Below, piece by piece: positions 1 to 8,747 of a stretch of 64,000 nt of DNA (the stretch's first letter is position 1; every line of letters starts with the position of its first letter). The notes under the pieces were generated by a model. That model did no database searches, was not told the DNA's origin, and saw only the letters and a list, made by a program, of their open reading frames with translations. The position numbers and the translations under genes were made by a program. Origin of the DNA: Slackia sp. GTDB lineage: Bacteria > Actinomycetota > Coriobacteriia > Anaerosomatales > Anaerosomataceae. The stretch is from assembly GCA_020725885.1 (NCBI GenBank), contig DYEA01000007.1, forward strand, positions 62,001-126,000, written 5' to 3'.

Positions 1-108
1 GAAGCCGGCGCAACGGTCCTGGTCGCGGGCAACGCCATCTTCGGCGCGCCTGACCCGCCAGCGGCGCTCCACGCGCTGCGCGCGGCCGCGCTGTCCCGGC
101 TTTGCTGA
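1..108 (+). CDS. rpe: Ribulose-phosphate 3-epimerase, C-terminal end (partial)
   Basis: The window opens inside a reading frame of 35 codons that ends at TGA 106-108. The tail reads AGATVLVAGNAIFGA followed by DPPAALHALR, matching the last strand and helix of ribulose-phosphate 3-epimerase, where the V-A-G-(N/S)-A-(I/V)-F segment binds the substrate phosphate. The enzyme interconverts ribulose 5-phosphate and xylulose 5-phosphate in the pentose phosphate pathway. Ribulose 5-phosphate is also a riboflavin precursor used by the RibBA encoded just downstream, so the adjacency makes metabolic sense. The start lies outside the window. Confidence 0.85.
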   Translation, partial: EAGATVLVAGNAIFGAPDPPAALHALRAAALSRLC

Positions 109-129
109 CGGCCCTCGCGGTGCTACCAT
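102..129 (+). promoter_or_regulatory. Predicted promoter of the riboflavin operon
   Basis: TTGCTG (102-107), a 16-base spacer and TACCAT (124-129) with an upstream TG giving an extended -10. The predicted start, about 136, falls just before the FMN aptamer. Consensus match only; it overlaps the end of rpe. Confidence 0.5.
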
Positions 130-141
130 ACTCCATGCTTT

Positions 142-254
142 CTTCAGGGCGGGGTGCAAGTCCCCACCGGCGGTGACAGCCCGCGAACCCCGAGAGGGGC
201 CGAACCGGTGAGATCCCGGTGCCGACGGTGACAGTCCGGATGGGAGAAGGAAGG
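142..254 (+). ncRNA. FMN riboswitch (RFN element)
   Basis: The conserved RFN blocks appear in order: CAGGGCGGGGTG, CCACCGGCGGTGA, CCGCGAACCCC, CGGTGAGATCCCGGTGCCGA, and CAGTCCGGATGGGAGAAGGA. FMN binding is expected to shut off the four rib genes that follow. No U-tract terminator lies between the aptamer and ribD. The likely ribD ribosome site, AGGAAGG, starts inside the last conserved block, so control is probably by blocking translation initiation, although that mechanism is inferred. Confidence 0.97.
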
Positions 255-256
255 TC

Positions 257-1405
257 GTGCAAGGCGTGAGCCTGTTCGCTGACGACGCGCAGAGCATCGC
301 CGATCCGTTCCTCCGACGCGCCTACGAGCTCGCCGAACGCGGGCGTGGCAGCACGAGCCCGAATCCATTGGTCGGGTGCGTGATCGTCCGCGACGGCGTG
401 GTGGTGGCCGAGGGGTTCCACGAGCGCGCTGGCGGCGACCACGCAGAAGCGGCCGCGCTGAAGGCCGCCGGCCCTGCTGCAGCCGGCGCCACCGCCTACG
501 TCACGCTCGAGCCGTGCAACCACTTCGGCAAGACGCCGCCGTGCGTGCAGGCCCTCGTCCGCGCTGGCGTCCGCGAAGTCGTCATCGGCATGCGGGACCC
601 GAATCCGGACGTCTCAGGGGGCGGCGCCGAGGCGCTCGCCGACGCAGGCGTCGTGGTGCGGTTCGCGGACGACCCGTCTCCTTTCGAGCGCCAGAACGAG
701 GCATGGCTCCATCGCCTGCGCACCGGCAGGCCGTTCGTGACCGCCAAAGCCGCATTGTCTCTGGACGGCAAGCCAGCCCTGACTGTCGGCAGAAGGGCCC
801 GCATCACCGGCACCGGCGGCTCAAGAGCGACGATGCTGCTGCGCCGTCGCTCCTCGGCAGTCGCCGTCGGAGCCAACACGGCGTCGGTCGACGACCCGCA
901 GCTGACTGTCCGCGACGAGTCCGGTAGCGCCGTCGAACGCCAGCCTGCCCGCATCGTTCTTTCACGCACCTCGGTCCCTCGTCCGACGCTCGGCATGCTC
1001 CGCGACGGCCACGGACCCGTGTACCTGGTAGTGTCCGACCGGGCGGACGAGCGGTGCATCCAGGAGTTCCGTCGCGCGGGCGGGACGGTGACGCAGTACC
1101 CGTACGCAGAAGGTCTACCCGCGGCGCTCGTCGCTGTCGCGTCCCTCGGGTTCGACGACCTGCTCGTCGAGGTCGGGCCGTCCTTGCTCACGGCGCTGCA
1201 CCGCGAGCGCCTCATCGACCGCTTGGCGGTCGTGACCGCAGGCGGGTTCGCCGGAAACGCCGCGCCGCCCGCATACCTCGGACCCGCAGACGCGGCCGCA
1301 TCGGACCTTGACCATCCCTACCGCGCAGAAGAGTGCGCGGTTTTCGAAGACGACGTCGTCGTGACGTGGGTGCCTCGAGCCCGCGATCTGGGAAGGAGCA
1401 GCTGA
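257..1405 (+). CDS. ribD: Bifunctional riboflavin deaminase/reductase RibD
   Basis: Catalyses two cytosolic steps of riboflavin synthesis: deamination of the pyrimidine intermediate and NADPH-dependent reduction of its ribosyl side chain. The 382 residues match the usual length. The N-terminal zinc deaminase has H62-A-E64 and P-C87 ... C96 ([11 protein letters not shown]), the expected zinc ligands and catalytic glutamate. From about residue 150 a RibD-C reductase domain follows. The GTG start at 257 is chosen because AGGAAGG lies 3-10 bases upstream, inside the riboswitch tail. The stop overlaps the ATG of ribE by one base, so the genes are probably translationally coupled. Confidence 0.96.
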   Translation: MQGVSLFADDAQSIADPFLRRAYELAERGRGSTSPNPLVGCVIVRDGVVVAEGFHERAGGDHAEAAALKAAGPAAAGATAYVTLEPCNHFGKTPPCVQALVRAGVREVVIGMRDPNPDVSGGGAEALADAGVVVRFADDPSPFERQNEAWLHRLRTGRPFVTAKAALSLDGKPALTVGRRARITGTGGSRATMLLRRRSSAVAVGANTASVDDPQLTVRDESGSAVERQPARIVLSRTSVPRPTLGMLRDGHGPVYLVVSDRADERCIQEFRRAGGTVTQYPYAEGLPAALVAVASLGFDDLLVEVGPSLLTALHRERLIDRLAVVTAGGFAGNAAPPAYLGPADAAASDLDHPYRAEECAVFEDDVVVTWVPRARDLGRSS

Positions 1406-2070
1406 TGTTCACCGGCTTGATCGAGTGCGAGGGCGTCGTGACGCGGGCGGAGCGCGTCGGCGGAGGCATGCGGCTCGAGGTCTACGCCCCGGAGTTCGGA
1501 CGGGACATGGCCATCGGCGACTCTGTGGCCGTGGACGGCGTGTGCCTGACGATCGTGAAGTTCATCCGAGGAGCGTTCCTGGCCGACGTCAGCGGCGAGA
1601 CCCTCGACCGGACCACGCTGGGGCTGCTGGTCCAAGGCTCGAAGGTCAACCTCGAACGCGCGCTTCGCCTCTCTGACCGTCTCGGCGGACACCTGGTCAC
1701 CGGTCACGTAGACGGGATCGGGCGCCTGGAGCTGAGGCAGCCCGCCGGCGGATACACGGTCTACCAGTTCGGCGCGCCGCCGCAGGTGATGGAGTACGTG
1801 GTCGAGAAGGGGTCCATCGCCGTCGACGGGATCTCGCTCACCGTCGCTCGCACGAGCGACCGAGGCTTCACCGTCGCCGTCGTCCCCCAGACCGAGCGTG
1901 CGACGACGCTCAAAGACAAGCCCATCGGCGCGAGCGTGAACCTCGAAGCCGACGTGCTCGGCAAGTACGTCAAGCGCTTCGTGACCGCGTACCTCGAGCC
2001 GCAGGAGGCTGCAGGGCAGCCCAGGAAGACCCTCGGCGACCTCCTTCGGGAGCTCGCCGACGGCCGCTGA
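1405..2070 (+). CDS. ribE: Riboflavin synthase alpha chain
   Basis: Dismutates two 6,7-dimethyl-8-ribityllumazine molecules to riboflavin, the last step of the pathway. The 221-residue protein begins [12 protein letters not shown], the hallmark N terminus, and has two repeated lumazine-binding barrels, the second opening near residue 97 with [16 protein letters not shown] lies 7 bases before the ATG, and the start overlaps the ribD stop (TGATG). It is transcribed as the second gene of the FMN-controlled operon. Confidence 0.95.
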   Translation: MFTGLIECEGVVTRAERVGGGMRLEVYAPEFGRDMAIGDSVAVDGVCLTIVKFIRGAFLADVSGETLDRTTLGLLVQGSKVNLERALRLSDRLGGHLVTGHVDGIGRLELRQPAGGYTVYQFGAPPQVMEYVVEKGSIAVDGISLTVARTSDRGFTVAVVPQTERATTLKDKPIGASVNLEADVLGKYVKRFVTAYLEPQEAAGQPRKTLGDLLRELADGR

Positions 2071-2092
2071 GGCACGCATCGAGGAGATTCCG

Positions 2093-3325
2093 ATGACCGC
2101 TCCGTTCGCGTCCATAGAAGAAGCGCTCGACGAGATCCGCGCTGGTCGGATGGTCATCGTCGTCGACGACGAGGACCGGGAGAACGAGGGCGACTTCGTC
2201 ATGGCCGCCGAGAAGGTCACGCCGGAGGCCATCAACTTCATGGCCCAGAACGGCCGCGGCCTGATCTGCCTGCCGATGACGGGCGAGCGTCTGGACGAGC
2301 TGAAGATCCCGCCCATGACGACGGTCAACACCTCCGCGCAGCAGACTGCGTTCCACGTCTCGATAGGCGCCAAAGGCCGCATCACGACGGGGATATCTGC
2401 CGCTGACAGGGCCGCCACGATACTCGCCGCGGTCGATCCTGCCACGAAGCCGGAGGACATCTCCATGCCGGGGCACGTGTTCCCGCTGCGCGCGCGGCCC
2501 GGCGGCGTCCTCGAGCGGGCTGGCCATACCGAGGCCGCTGTGGATCTCGCACGCCTTGCAGGGCTGTACCCTGCCGGCGTGATCTGCGAGATCCTGAACC
2601 CGGACGGCACCATGGCGCGCCGCCCGCAGCTCGAAGCGGTCGCGTCACGGTTCGGTCTGAAGATGGTCACCGTCGCGGACCTCATCCGCTACCGGCGCCG
2701 CAACGAACGCCTCGTCGAGCGGGTCGCGACGGTCGACCTCCCAACCAAGTTCGGCACTTTCGTCGCGCACGGCTACCGTTCGCTCGTCGACGGCTCCACT
2801 CACGTGGCGCTGGTGTGCGGCGAGGTCGCCGGGGAGCGCGACGTCCTCGTACGCGTCCACTCCGAATGCTTGACAGGCGACGTCTTCCACTCGCTGCGCT
2901 GCGACTGCGGCGCGCAGCTGGAGGAAGCCATGCGCCGCATCCAGGAAGAAGGCCGCGGGGTGCTGCTGTACATCGTCGGCCACGAGGGCCGCGGCATCGG
3001 ACTTGCAGACAAGCTGCGCGCGTATGAGCTGCAGGAGCGCGGGCTCGATACCGTCGAAGCGAACGAGGCGCTCGGCCATCCGCCGGACCTGCGGGACTAC
3101 GGCATCGGCGCGCAGATCCTCGCAGACCTCGGGTTGTCGAGCATGCGCCTGATGACGAACAACCCTACGAAGATCGTCGGCCTTGAGGCGTATGGGCTCG
3201 CGGTGACGGAGGCGGTCCCGCTCCAGGTGGGGTGCACGGTGCACAACGTCCGCTACCTGAAAACGAAGAAGGAGAAGATGGCCCACCGGATCGACGTACC
3301 GGTGGACGTGAAGGAAGGGGAGTGA
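2093..3325 (+). CDS. ribBA: Fused DHBP synthase / GTP cyclohydrolase II
   Basis: Supplies both riboflavin precursors: 3,4-dihydroxybutanone phosphate from ribulose 5-phosphate (N-terminal half) and the pyrimidine from GTP (C-terminal half). In 410 residues the DHBPS acidic motif [11 protein letters not shown] is at 25-35. The cyclohydrolase zinc cysteines C259, C270 and C272 have the expected spacing ([17 protein letters not shown]). Both active sites look intact, so this is a true bifunctional enzyme. GAGGAG precedes the ATG, and the gene sits 22 bases after ribE. Confidence 0.96.
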   Translation: MTAPFASIEEALDEIRAGRMVIVVDDEDRENEGDFVMAAEKVTPEAINFMAQNGRGLICLPMTGERLDELKIPPMTTVNTSAQQTAFHVSIGAKGRITTGISAADRAATILAAVDPATKPEDISMPGHVFPLRARPGGVLERAGHTEAAVDLARLAGLYPAGVICEILNPDGTMARRPQLEAVASRFGLKMVTVADLIRYRRRNERLVERVATVDLPTKFGTFVAHGYRSLVDGSTHVALVCGEVAGERDVLVRVHSECLTGDVFHSLRCDCGAQLEEAMRRIQEEGRGVLLYIVGHEGRGIGLADKLRAYELQERGLDTVEANEALGHPPDLRDYGIGAQILADLGLSSMRLMTNNPTKIVGLEAYGLAVTEAVPLQVGCTVHNVRYLKTKKEKMAHRIDVPVDVKEGE

Positions 3326-3327
3326 CC

Positions 3328-3789
3328 ATGGCGGTCTTCGAAGGCGACCTCGTCGGTCATGGGTTGAAGGTGGGCATCGTCGTCAGCAGGTTCAACGAGC
3401 TGCTGTCCTCGAAGCTGCTCTCGGGAGCCATGGACGCGCTGACCAGGCACGGCGTGTCGGAAGACGACGTCGACGTCGCGTGGGTGCCAGGCGCGTTCGA
3501 GATCCCGCTCGTGGCGAAGCGCATGGCCGCGAGCGGCCGCTACGACGCGGTGCTGGCGCTCGGCGTCGTGATACGGGGCGGAACGCCGCACTTCGAGTAC
3601 GTCGCCGCGGAAGTCTCGAAGGGCGTCGCGAAGGCGTCCCTGGACACGGGCGTCCCCGTGATCTTCGGCGTCGTGACGGCCGACACCATCGAGCAGGCGG
3701 TGGAGCGGTCCGGCACCAAGGCGGGGAACAAGGGCTGGGACGCTGCGCTCGCCGGCATCGAGATGGCCAAGCTGCTCGCGGCCGTCTGA
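3328..3789 (+). CDS. ribH: 6,7-dimethyl-8-ribityllumazine synthase
   Basis: Condenses the products of the two RibBA branches into lumazine, the RibE substrate. The 153-residue length is typical. The N terminus [20 protein letters not shown], the central VPGAFEIPL and the loop [14 protein letters not shown] carry the substrate-binding residues and the catalytic histidine. The start at 3328 is preceded by GGAAGGGGAG, 2 bases after ribBA, and replaces a longer in-frame extension that overlaps ribBA. It is the last gene of the rib operon; a strong hairpin follows. Confidence 0.95.
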   Translation: MAVFEGDLVGHGLKVGIVVSRFNELLSSKLLSGAMDALTRHGVSEDDVDVAWVPGAFEIPLVAKRMAASGRYDAVLALGVVIRGGTPHFEYVAAEVSKGVAKASLDTGVPVIFGVVTADTIEQAVERSGTKAGNKGWDAALAGIEMAKLLAAV

Positions 3790-3806
3790 TACGGCGCCCC
3801 GGCATG

Positions 3807-3844
3807 CGAGAGGCCCGCTGGCTTCGTTTCCTGCGGGCCTCTCG
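3807..3844 (+). terminator. Hairpin terminator after ribH
   Basis: A perfect 12-bp stem (CGAGAGGCCCGC at 3807-3818 with its complement at 3833-3844) closes a 14-base loop 17 bases after the ribH stop. No U-tract follows, as with several other hairpins in this window. Confidence 0.6.
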
Positions 3845-4108
3845 ACGAGCAGTCCAGCGGGTTCTCGCCACCCTGTGGCTATCAACCATGGACGCTTGCT
3901 CCCTCGGGACTGCGAACGATAGCAGGGTGCGCGTTTTCCGACAAGCGAAGGCGTGTTCGATTCGACGAACGGCCGATCCGGCGGTCCGAGAGGCCCGTAT
4001 CAGGCGCCGGACGCTCAATACCCGCTTGTCCAGCCGCCCTGCGGGACCTTGCCGATTGGTGTAGGCTTTGTCCTGCAGCGCCACGACGTGTCGATGGAGG
4101 CCGGCCAG
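3845..4108. other. Intergenic stretch without recognisable content
   Basis: About 260 bases between the rib terminator and the next convincing start. The frame of the downstream gene extends back to 3953, but that extension has no ribosome site and an unconvincing composition, so it is treated as leader. No aptamer, tRNA or palindromic operator was recognised. A promoter for the next gene should lie near 4050-4080 but could not be placed with confidence. Confidence 0.4.
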
Positions 4109-4816
4109 ATGACGCTCGATGATCCCGACGCTCGTTCCGAGCAGCGCCACACCGTCCTGAACGTGTTCGGGCTGACGCTTGAGGTGAGCAATCCCAGGCT
4201 CGCCGAGCTCCTGACGATGGACGCGAAAGAGGCCCTTACCGCCGACATCAAAGACGTGTTCGGGCCGAGCGCGCCCGCCGCAGCGGACGAACCGCTCACC
4301 GACGTCGCTGAGGCGCTTCCGCCGGTCGACGCGAGGGCCGCCCGGGAGGAGCACGAACGGCACGCGTTGCGCGAACGCGTCCGGCTCGCCGGAGAGCGCC
4401 TCGGCTTCGACGTCGCCCTGGACGGCACGTGGGAGTCCCCCGCAGGCGTGTCCGTGCTCGTGCGCGACTTCCCGCGCACGCTGACGCTGGCCGCCGCGGC
4501 GCACTTCGTGCGTGAGCTTGCCGGCATCATCGGCCGCTCATCCGACCCCGACCGGACGTCCGCGCTTCTGGTCGCCGCCGACCGCGCCTCCGCCGACGTT
4601 CTCAAAGTCGCGGTACGGCAGGCCCGCGCGTACCAAAGCATGCGCGTGGCGTGCATCGACGACCTCGAGTCCCTGGCAGCCGTGGTCGAGCGGAACGCCG
4701 CGTCCCACGCCCACGCGCTGGCGGTCATCGCTCCGATCGCGGCCATCGACGTCGGCGAGGTGGTGGCAGTGCTGCGCGCGGCTGGCGGCGCCGGCTCCTC
4801 TGCTCCGGTCGAGTGA
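4109..4816 (+). CDS. Conserved-looking protein of unknown function
   Basis: A 235-residue soluble protein that I do not recognise. The start at 4109 is chosen because GGAGG lies about 9 bases upstream; another ATG at 4094 overlaps that site. The N terminus (HTVLNVFGLTLEVSNPRLAE) looks folded. Residues about 50-85 are Ala/Pro/Asp rich and probably a linker. The C-terminal half (SALLVAADRASADVLKVAVR, then MRVACIDDLESLAAVVE) has an alternating alpha/beta pattern, like a small Rossmann-type or nuclease-like fold, but no catalytic motif is clear. No signal peptide or membrane segment is visible. It lies between the rib operon and the PHP gene, on the same strand. Confidence 0.75.
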   Translation: MTLDDPDARSEQRHTVLNVFGLTLEVSNPRLAELLTMDAKEALTADIKDVFGPSAPAAADEPLTDVAEALPPVDARAAREEHERHALRERVRLAGERLGFDVALDGTWESPAGVSVLVRDFPRTLTLAAAAHFVRELAGIIGRSSDPDRTSALLVAADRASADVLKVAVRQARAYQSMRVACIDDLESLAAVVERNAASHAHALAVIAPIAAIDVGEVVAVLRAAGGAGSSAPVE

Positions 4817-4858
4817 GGGGAGTCCGATGCGAGCGACCGGCGCCCGGAGAGCACGGCC

Positions 4859-5671
4859 ATGATCGACATGCACGTCCACACCCGGCGGTGTCGTCACGCG
4901 CGCGGCTCCGTCCAGGACGTGCTCGCCGTCGCGCGCCAGCGAGGGCTCAGATACCTCGGGTTCGCCGAGCACCTGCCGCTGCCCGCCTTGCTCCTCGATC
5001 AGGACCCCCGAGCCGCGTCGTACGCGATGCCTGAATCCGAGCTCGCCGACTACGTCGCTGAGGTGTCGGCCGTCGCCGAAGACGGCCAGGAGCCAGGCCC
5101 GCGCGTGCTCCTGGGCGTGGAAGCTGACCTGCACCCGGGCAACGAAGCCCACGTCCGGCGGCTCGTGTCCTCTGCCCCGTTCGATTTCGTCTTGGGCAGC
5201 GTCCATTTCCTCGACGGGTGGGCGTTCGACGATCCTGAGCTCTTGGATGGGTACGACCGCTGGGACGCCGACCGGCTCTGGACGCGCTACTTCGAAGACC
5301 TCGCCGCGGCCGCCGCAAGCGGCATCGCTGACGCCATCGCGCACCCGGATCTCCCCAAGAAGTTCGGCTGCTCGCCGAGGACGGATCCCCGCGAGCTGTA
5401 CGAGGCGTTCGCGGAGGCCGTCGCAGATGCGGGCGTGGCGGTCGAGGTGAGCACGGCGGGCCTTCGCAAACCGTGCGCCGAGATCTATCCGGCGCCCGAC
5501 CTCCTTGCTGCCCTCAACAGGCGGGGCGTCCCGGTCACCATCGGCTCAGATGCGCACGCCCCCGAGGAGGTCGGGTATGCGTACGAGGCTGCTGTCGCCG
5601 CGCTTACCGACGCCGGGTACCGTGAGGCCGTCGTGATCGTCGGCAGAGAGATCAAGGAGGTCCCGTTGTGA
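4859..5671 (+). CDS. PHP-domain phosphoesterase (histidinol-phosphatase-like)
   Basis: A 270-residue metal-dependent phosphoesterase of the PHP family. Motifs in order are MIDMHVHTRRCRHARGS (H-x-H), GFAEHLPLP, LLGVEADLHPG, VLGSVHFLDGW, DAIAHPDL and a final GSDAHAPEEVG, together forming the trinuclear metal site. Closest in layout to HisK-type histidinol-phosphate phosphatases, but no other his gene is nearby, so the substrate is uncertain. GGAG precedes the ATG by about 9 bases. Its TGA overlaps the next GTG by four bases (GTGA). Confidence 0.85.
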   Translation: MIDMHVHTRRCRHARGSVQDVLAVARQRGLRYLGFAEHLPLPALLLDQDPRAASYAMPESELADYVAEVSAVAEDGQEPGPRVLLGVEADLHPGNEAHVRRLVSSAPFDFVLGSVHFLDGWAFDDPELLDGYDRWDADRLWTRYFEDLAAAAASGIADAIAHPDLPKKFGCSPRTDPRELYEAFAEAVADAGVAVEVSTAGLRKPCAEIYPAPDLLAALNRRGVPVTIGSDAHAPEEVGYAYEAAVAALTDAGYREAVVIVGREIKEVPL

Positions 5672-6765
5672 CCGTGCGCGTGTCCGACGTGACGCGAGCG
5701 CTCGACGCGCTCTTCCCGTCGTGGTGGGCCGAGCCGTGGGACCGGGTCGGGCTGCTCATCGGCGACCCTGACGCCGCCGTGTCCCGCGCCTACGTCGCGC
5801 TCGACGCGACCGTGGCCACCGTGCGCGAGGCGGCCGACAACGGCTGCGAGCTGCTCGTGACCCACCACCCGCCCTTCCTCGGAGAGCTGACGGCGGTGGT
5901 CGCGGCCGATCCTGCCGGACGCATCGTCGTGGACTCGTGCCGCCTCGGCGTGGCCGTCATCTCCCTTCACACCAACCTGGACAGGTCTCCGCAAGGCTGG
6001 CAAGCGCTCCCGCAGGCGTGCGGCTTCGACTCCGCGAGGCCGCTGGAACGCACGCCGGAAGAAGCCGACCTCGTGACCGTCTACGCTCCGGAGCGCGCCG
6101 AGCAGGCCGTCGTCGAGGCCATGGCCCAGGCCGGCGCCGGACGCATCGGCCAGTACGAACGCTGCTACTTCGCCGCGACAGGCATCGGCGGATTCGCGCC
6201 GTTGCCGGGGGCTTCGCCCGTCGAAGGCGGCGGCGACCCCGCTGCGGTGCCCGAGGTCCGGATCGAGATGGTGGCGCCGCCGGGGCGCGGCCATGCTGTG
6301 GCGCACGCAGCGCGGGAAGCGCACCCGTACGAAGAGCCGCTCATCACCGTGACGAGGATTCTCCGGCGGCGCACGCAGGCCGCCTTCGGCGCCGTGGCGG
6401 AGACGACGCCGACGACGCTCGAAGATCTCGCCGCCGCAGTCTCCGCGCGCCTCGGAGCGCCGGTCCGCGCATGGGGAGAGCCTCACGCACGGATCGAACG
6501 CGTCGCGTTCGCGAACGGCTCAGGGGGCGCGCTCATCGCCGACGCGGTCGCCGCCGGCGCTCACGCGCTGGTCACGGGCGAGGTGCGCTATCATGACGCA
6601 CAGCGCGCCCTGGACGCCGGCCTCGCCGTCGTGGAAGCCGGACACGATGCCACCGAACTGCCGCTGGTCTCGGTGATCGCGTCGGCGCTGCGCGACGTCC
6701 TCAGAGAGGAACAGGTCGTCGTCAGGCCGGGCCGCACGACTGGATGGTGGGTGACACGGACGTGA
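5668..6765 (+). CDS. NIF3/DUF34 family metal-binding protein
   Basis: A 365-residue member of the NIF3/YbgI family, ring-shaped dinuclear-metal proteins sometimes annotated as GTP cyclohydrolase 1 type 2-like. Seen here: WDRVGLLIGDP near the N terminus, LLVTHHPPFLG (metal ligands), and EAGHDATEL near the C terminus. The length indicates the long form with the PII-like insertion (roughly residues 130-240). It overlaps the PHP gene and the downstream zinc-ribbon gene by four bases each, so the three are probably cotranscribed; NIF3 and the C4 zinc-ribbon protein are often neighbours. The precise function is unknown. Confidence 0.88.
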   Translation: MTVRVSDVTRALDALFPSWWAEPWDRVGLLIGDPDAAVSRAYVALDATVATVREAADNGCELLVTHHPPFLGELTAVVAADPAGRIVVDSCRLGVAVISLHTNLDRSPQGWQALPQACGFDSARPLERTPEEADLVTVYAPERAEQAVVEAMAQAGAGRIGQYERCYFAATGIGGFAPLPGASPVEGGGDPAAVPEVRIEMVAPPGRGHAVAHAAREAHPYEEPLITVTRILRRRTQAAFGAVAETTPTTLEDLAAAVSARLGAPVRAWGEPHARIERVAFANGSGGALIADAVAAGAHALVTGEVRYHDAQRALDAGLAVVEAGHDATELPLVSVIASALRDVLREEQVVVRPGRTTGWWVTRT

Positions 6766-7493
6766 CGACTGATCAGCGCCACGCAGCCGCTCTGCTCGAA
6801 CTCGCTGAGGCGGACCTGGCCATCGCGAGGCTGTCGAAAGAGCTGGACGACCTCCCGGTCAAGACCGAGCTTCTGCGATTGAAGCGCACCGAGAAGGAGC
6901 TCGAGGCGCTCCAGCAGAAGGCGAGCACGCTTATCGCGTCCATCGAACGCGAGGTCAAACGGCTCGAAGACGAGCTGGCGCAGATCGACGACAAGATCTC
7001 CGTGATGCGGGCTCGAGCGGATGCCGTGGCTGCGGCCGACCATAAGGAGCTCGCAAACCTCATGAAGGAGGTCGACTCCCTCGTCCGCCACAAGTCGAAG
7101 AAGGAAGACGAGCTCGTCGAGGCCATGGAGCGCTCGGAGAAGGCGGCCGCGAAGCGGGCCGAGATCGACGCAGCCATCCAGCAGGCCCGGGCGAAGGAGT
7201 CTGCGCTCGCAGACCGCTACCGTGCCGAGGGAGGCGAGATCCAGCGACGGATCGCCGAACAGCAGGCGAAACGCGAGGCGCTGGCCGCATCGCTCGACCC
7301 GGCGCTCCTTGCACGCTACGAAGCCGTCAAAGCGGCGAAGCATGGCATCGGCGTCGGCCGCTTCGAGAACGGCCGCTGCTCGGTGTGCCACATCGACCTT
7401 CCCGCGGACCGCGTCCAGGCGCTCGAGTCCAGCGGACCGATCGGTGAATGCCCGAACTGCCACCGCATCCTCGTGGTGAGCGTCGACCGATGA
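6762..7493 (+). CDS. Coiled-coil protein with C-terminal C4 zinc ribbon
   Basis: 243 residues. A long charged antiparallel coiled coil occupies about residues 10-190, followed by a zinc ribbon with CSVC and CPNC knuckles. This is the C4-type zinc-ribbon/DUF164 family, thought to be nucleic-acid binding, with no established role. The GTG at 6762 is preferred because it overlaps the NIF3 stop as GTGA, the pattern used by its neighbours; an in-frame ATG at 6744 is the alternative. The stop overlaps the RNase H start. Confidence 0.87.
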   Translation: MTTDQRHAAALLELAEADLAIARLSKELDDLPVKTELLRLKRTEKELEALQQKASTLIASIEREVKRLEDELAQIDDKISVMRARADAVAAADHKELANLMKEVDSLVRHKSKKEDELVEAMERSEKAAAKRAEIDAAIQQARAKESALADRYRAEGGEIQRRIAEQQAKREALAASLDPALLARYEAVKAAKHGIGVGRFENGRCSVCHIDLPADRVQALESSGPIGECPNCHRILVVSVDR

Positions 7494-7957
7494 TGCGCAC
7501 GGGGATCCTGCATGCGGACGGGGCGGCCCGCGGCAACCCCGGGCCCGCAGCGATCGGTGTCGTCGTCACGGACAGCGACGGCGCTGAGCTGAAGGCGTTC
7601 GGCGAGGCGATCGGCGTCGCCACCAACAACGTGGCAGAGTACCGGGCGCTCATCGCCGGGCTCCAAGCGGCCCGCGACCTCGGCATCGATTCGCTTCGCG
7701 TCCGCCTGGACAGCGAGCTGCTCGTCAGGCAGATGACCGGCGCGTACCGGGTCAAGAGCGCTCACCTCAAGCCGCTCCATGAACTCGCCCGGACCTTGGC
7801 GTCGACGTTCGCGGATGTGCGCTTCGAGCACGTCCCACGTTCGGAGAACGCGCGGGCGGACGCGCTGTGCAATCAGGCGCTCGATGCGCCTGAGCGGGAG
7901 GCCGCGCCTGACCCTCACGCACCCGACGAGGCGGCGCCGCACCCTCGGCTGTTCTAG
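7490..7957 (+). CDS. RNase HI-family ribonuclease
   Basis: 155 residues with the RNase H fold: ADGAARGNPGPAAIG (first Asp), NVAEYRALIAGL (Glu), RLDSELLVRQM (Asp) and a final ENARADALCNQAL (Asp), so the DEDD catalytic set is present. It cleaves RNA in RNA/DNA hybrids. It is the single-domain form without the hybrid-binding N-terminal domain and is close to the actinobacterial/archaeal RnhA-like group. Two consecutive ATGs (7490, 7493) are possible starts; the first overlaps the upstream stop as ATGA. A short acidic tail follows the domain. Confidence 0.9.
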   Translation: MMRTGILHADGAARGNPGPAAIGVVVTDSDGAELKAFGEAIGVATNNVAEYRALIAGLQAARDLGIDSLRVRLDSELLVRQMTGAYRVKSAHLKPLHELARTLASTFADVRFEHVPRSENARADALCNQALDAPEREAAPDPHAPDEAAPHPRLF

Positions 7958-7965
7958 GAGGAGCC

Positions 7966-8355
7966 ATGTACACGCTCACCGTCAGAGGCCACTTCGACGC
8001 CGCGCACGCATTGCGAGGCTATGCCGGGGAGTGCCGCAACCTGCACGGACACACGTGGGACGTCGAGGCCACGGTGGCAGGGGAGGATCTCGACGAACGG
8101 GGGATCCTGTACGACTTCAAGGACCTGAAGGCCGACCTGTCGCAGGTGCTCGCGGCATACGACCACTGCTACCTCAACGAGGTGCCGCCCTTCGACCAGT
8201 TGAGCCCCACCGCCGAGAACCTCGCACGGGTCGTGTTCGAGAACCTCGCAGCGCGGGTGAGGACAGCGACGGACGGACGGGTGCGCCTGACGGAGATCGC
8301 AGTGTGGGAATCGCCTGTGGCGCGCGTGGTCTACGGCGTCAGCGAAGACCGGTGA
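7966..8355 (+). CDS. queD: 6-carboxy-5,6,7,8-tetrahydropterin synthase family protein
   Basis: 129 residues. Zinc ligands H14, H27 and H29 and the catalytic C23 are visible in HFDAAHAL and GECRNLHGHTW; a C-terminal WESP supplies the pterin-anchoring glutamate. In the family this enzyme converts dihydroneopterin triphosphate to carboxytetrahydropterin for queuosine and other 7-deazapurines. No queC, queE or folE lies in the window, so the pathway is assumed rather than seen. The ribosome site AGGAGG is 4 bases before the ATG, 8 bases after the RNase H stop. Confidence 0.88.
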   Translation: MYTLTVRGHFDAAHALRGYAGECRNLHGHTWDVEATVAGEDLDERGILYDFKDLKADLSQVLAAYDHCYLNEVPPFDQLSPTAENLARVVFENLAARVRTATDGRVRLTEIAVWESPVARVVYGVSEDR

Positions 8356-8372
8356 CAAAAGAGGCGTCCCGA

Positions 8373-8405
8373 GAAACCTCGCCTGGAGACCCGCTCGGCG
8401 GTTTC
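8373..8405 (+). terminator. Possible terminator after queD
   Basis: GAAACC..GCC (8373-8383) pairs with GGCGGTTTC (8397-8405), a 9-bp stem with a 2-base bulge and a 13-base loop, followed by a weak T-containing tail. It would end the 4109-8355 gene string. Confidence 0.4.
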
Positions 8406-8747
8406 CCGTTTCTTGCCTTCGACGACCTGGCGATCCGGCAGCTCGCGCAGCCCTTCACGACCTGACCATCTCCGGCAGCAGCTGGTACGCCGCCTCGCCG
8501 ATCCCCGAGGTCCGACCTCTCGGGACGACACTGATGCTACGGCATGGCGCCTGTCCCGTCAACAGGATTTCTCGAAAATGCTTCCGTATCCGCTGAACGG
8601 TTTCTTGCACGCGCCAAGCGGCATCAGATGGTTTCCGGGCGGCGCCTTCGCCCGTTCGGCTTCGGTGGCTTAGAAGATTCGGGCCATGTACGCATGTGCT
8701 ACGGTTTCGCCAGAGCATGTGCGAACGCGCGCGACCGAGGAGTCTGG
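8406..8747. other. Non-coding spacer before the DtxR-type gene
   Basis: About 340 bases, the longest apparently empty spacer in the window. Short open frames exist on both strands, but none has both a ribosome site and a convincing protein composition. Parts look richer in A and T than the surroundings (around 8560-8620). The promoter of the regulator gene should be inside. No riboswitch or clear operator was found; a remnant of a lost gene is possible. Confidence 0.4.

Noticed and set aside
1318-2685. 455-codon minus-strand frame across ribE and ribBA
   Set aside because: Antisense to two clearly conserved enzymes and without a start signal.
8413-8718. Short open frames on both strands between queD and the DtxR-type gene
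   Set aside because: None has a ribosome site with a plausible protein; composition looks random.
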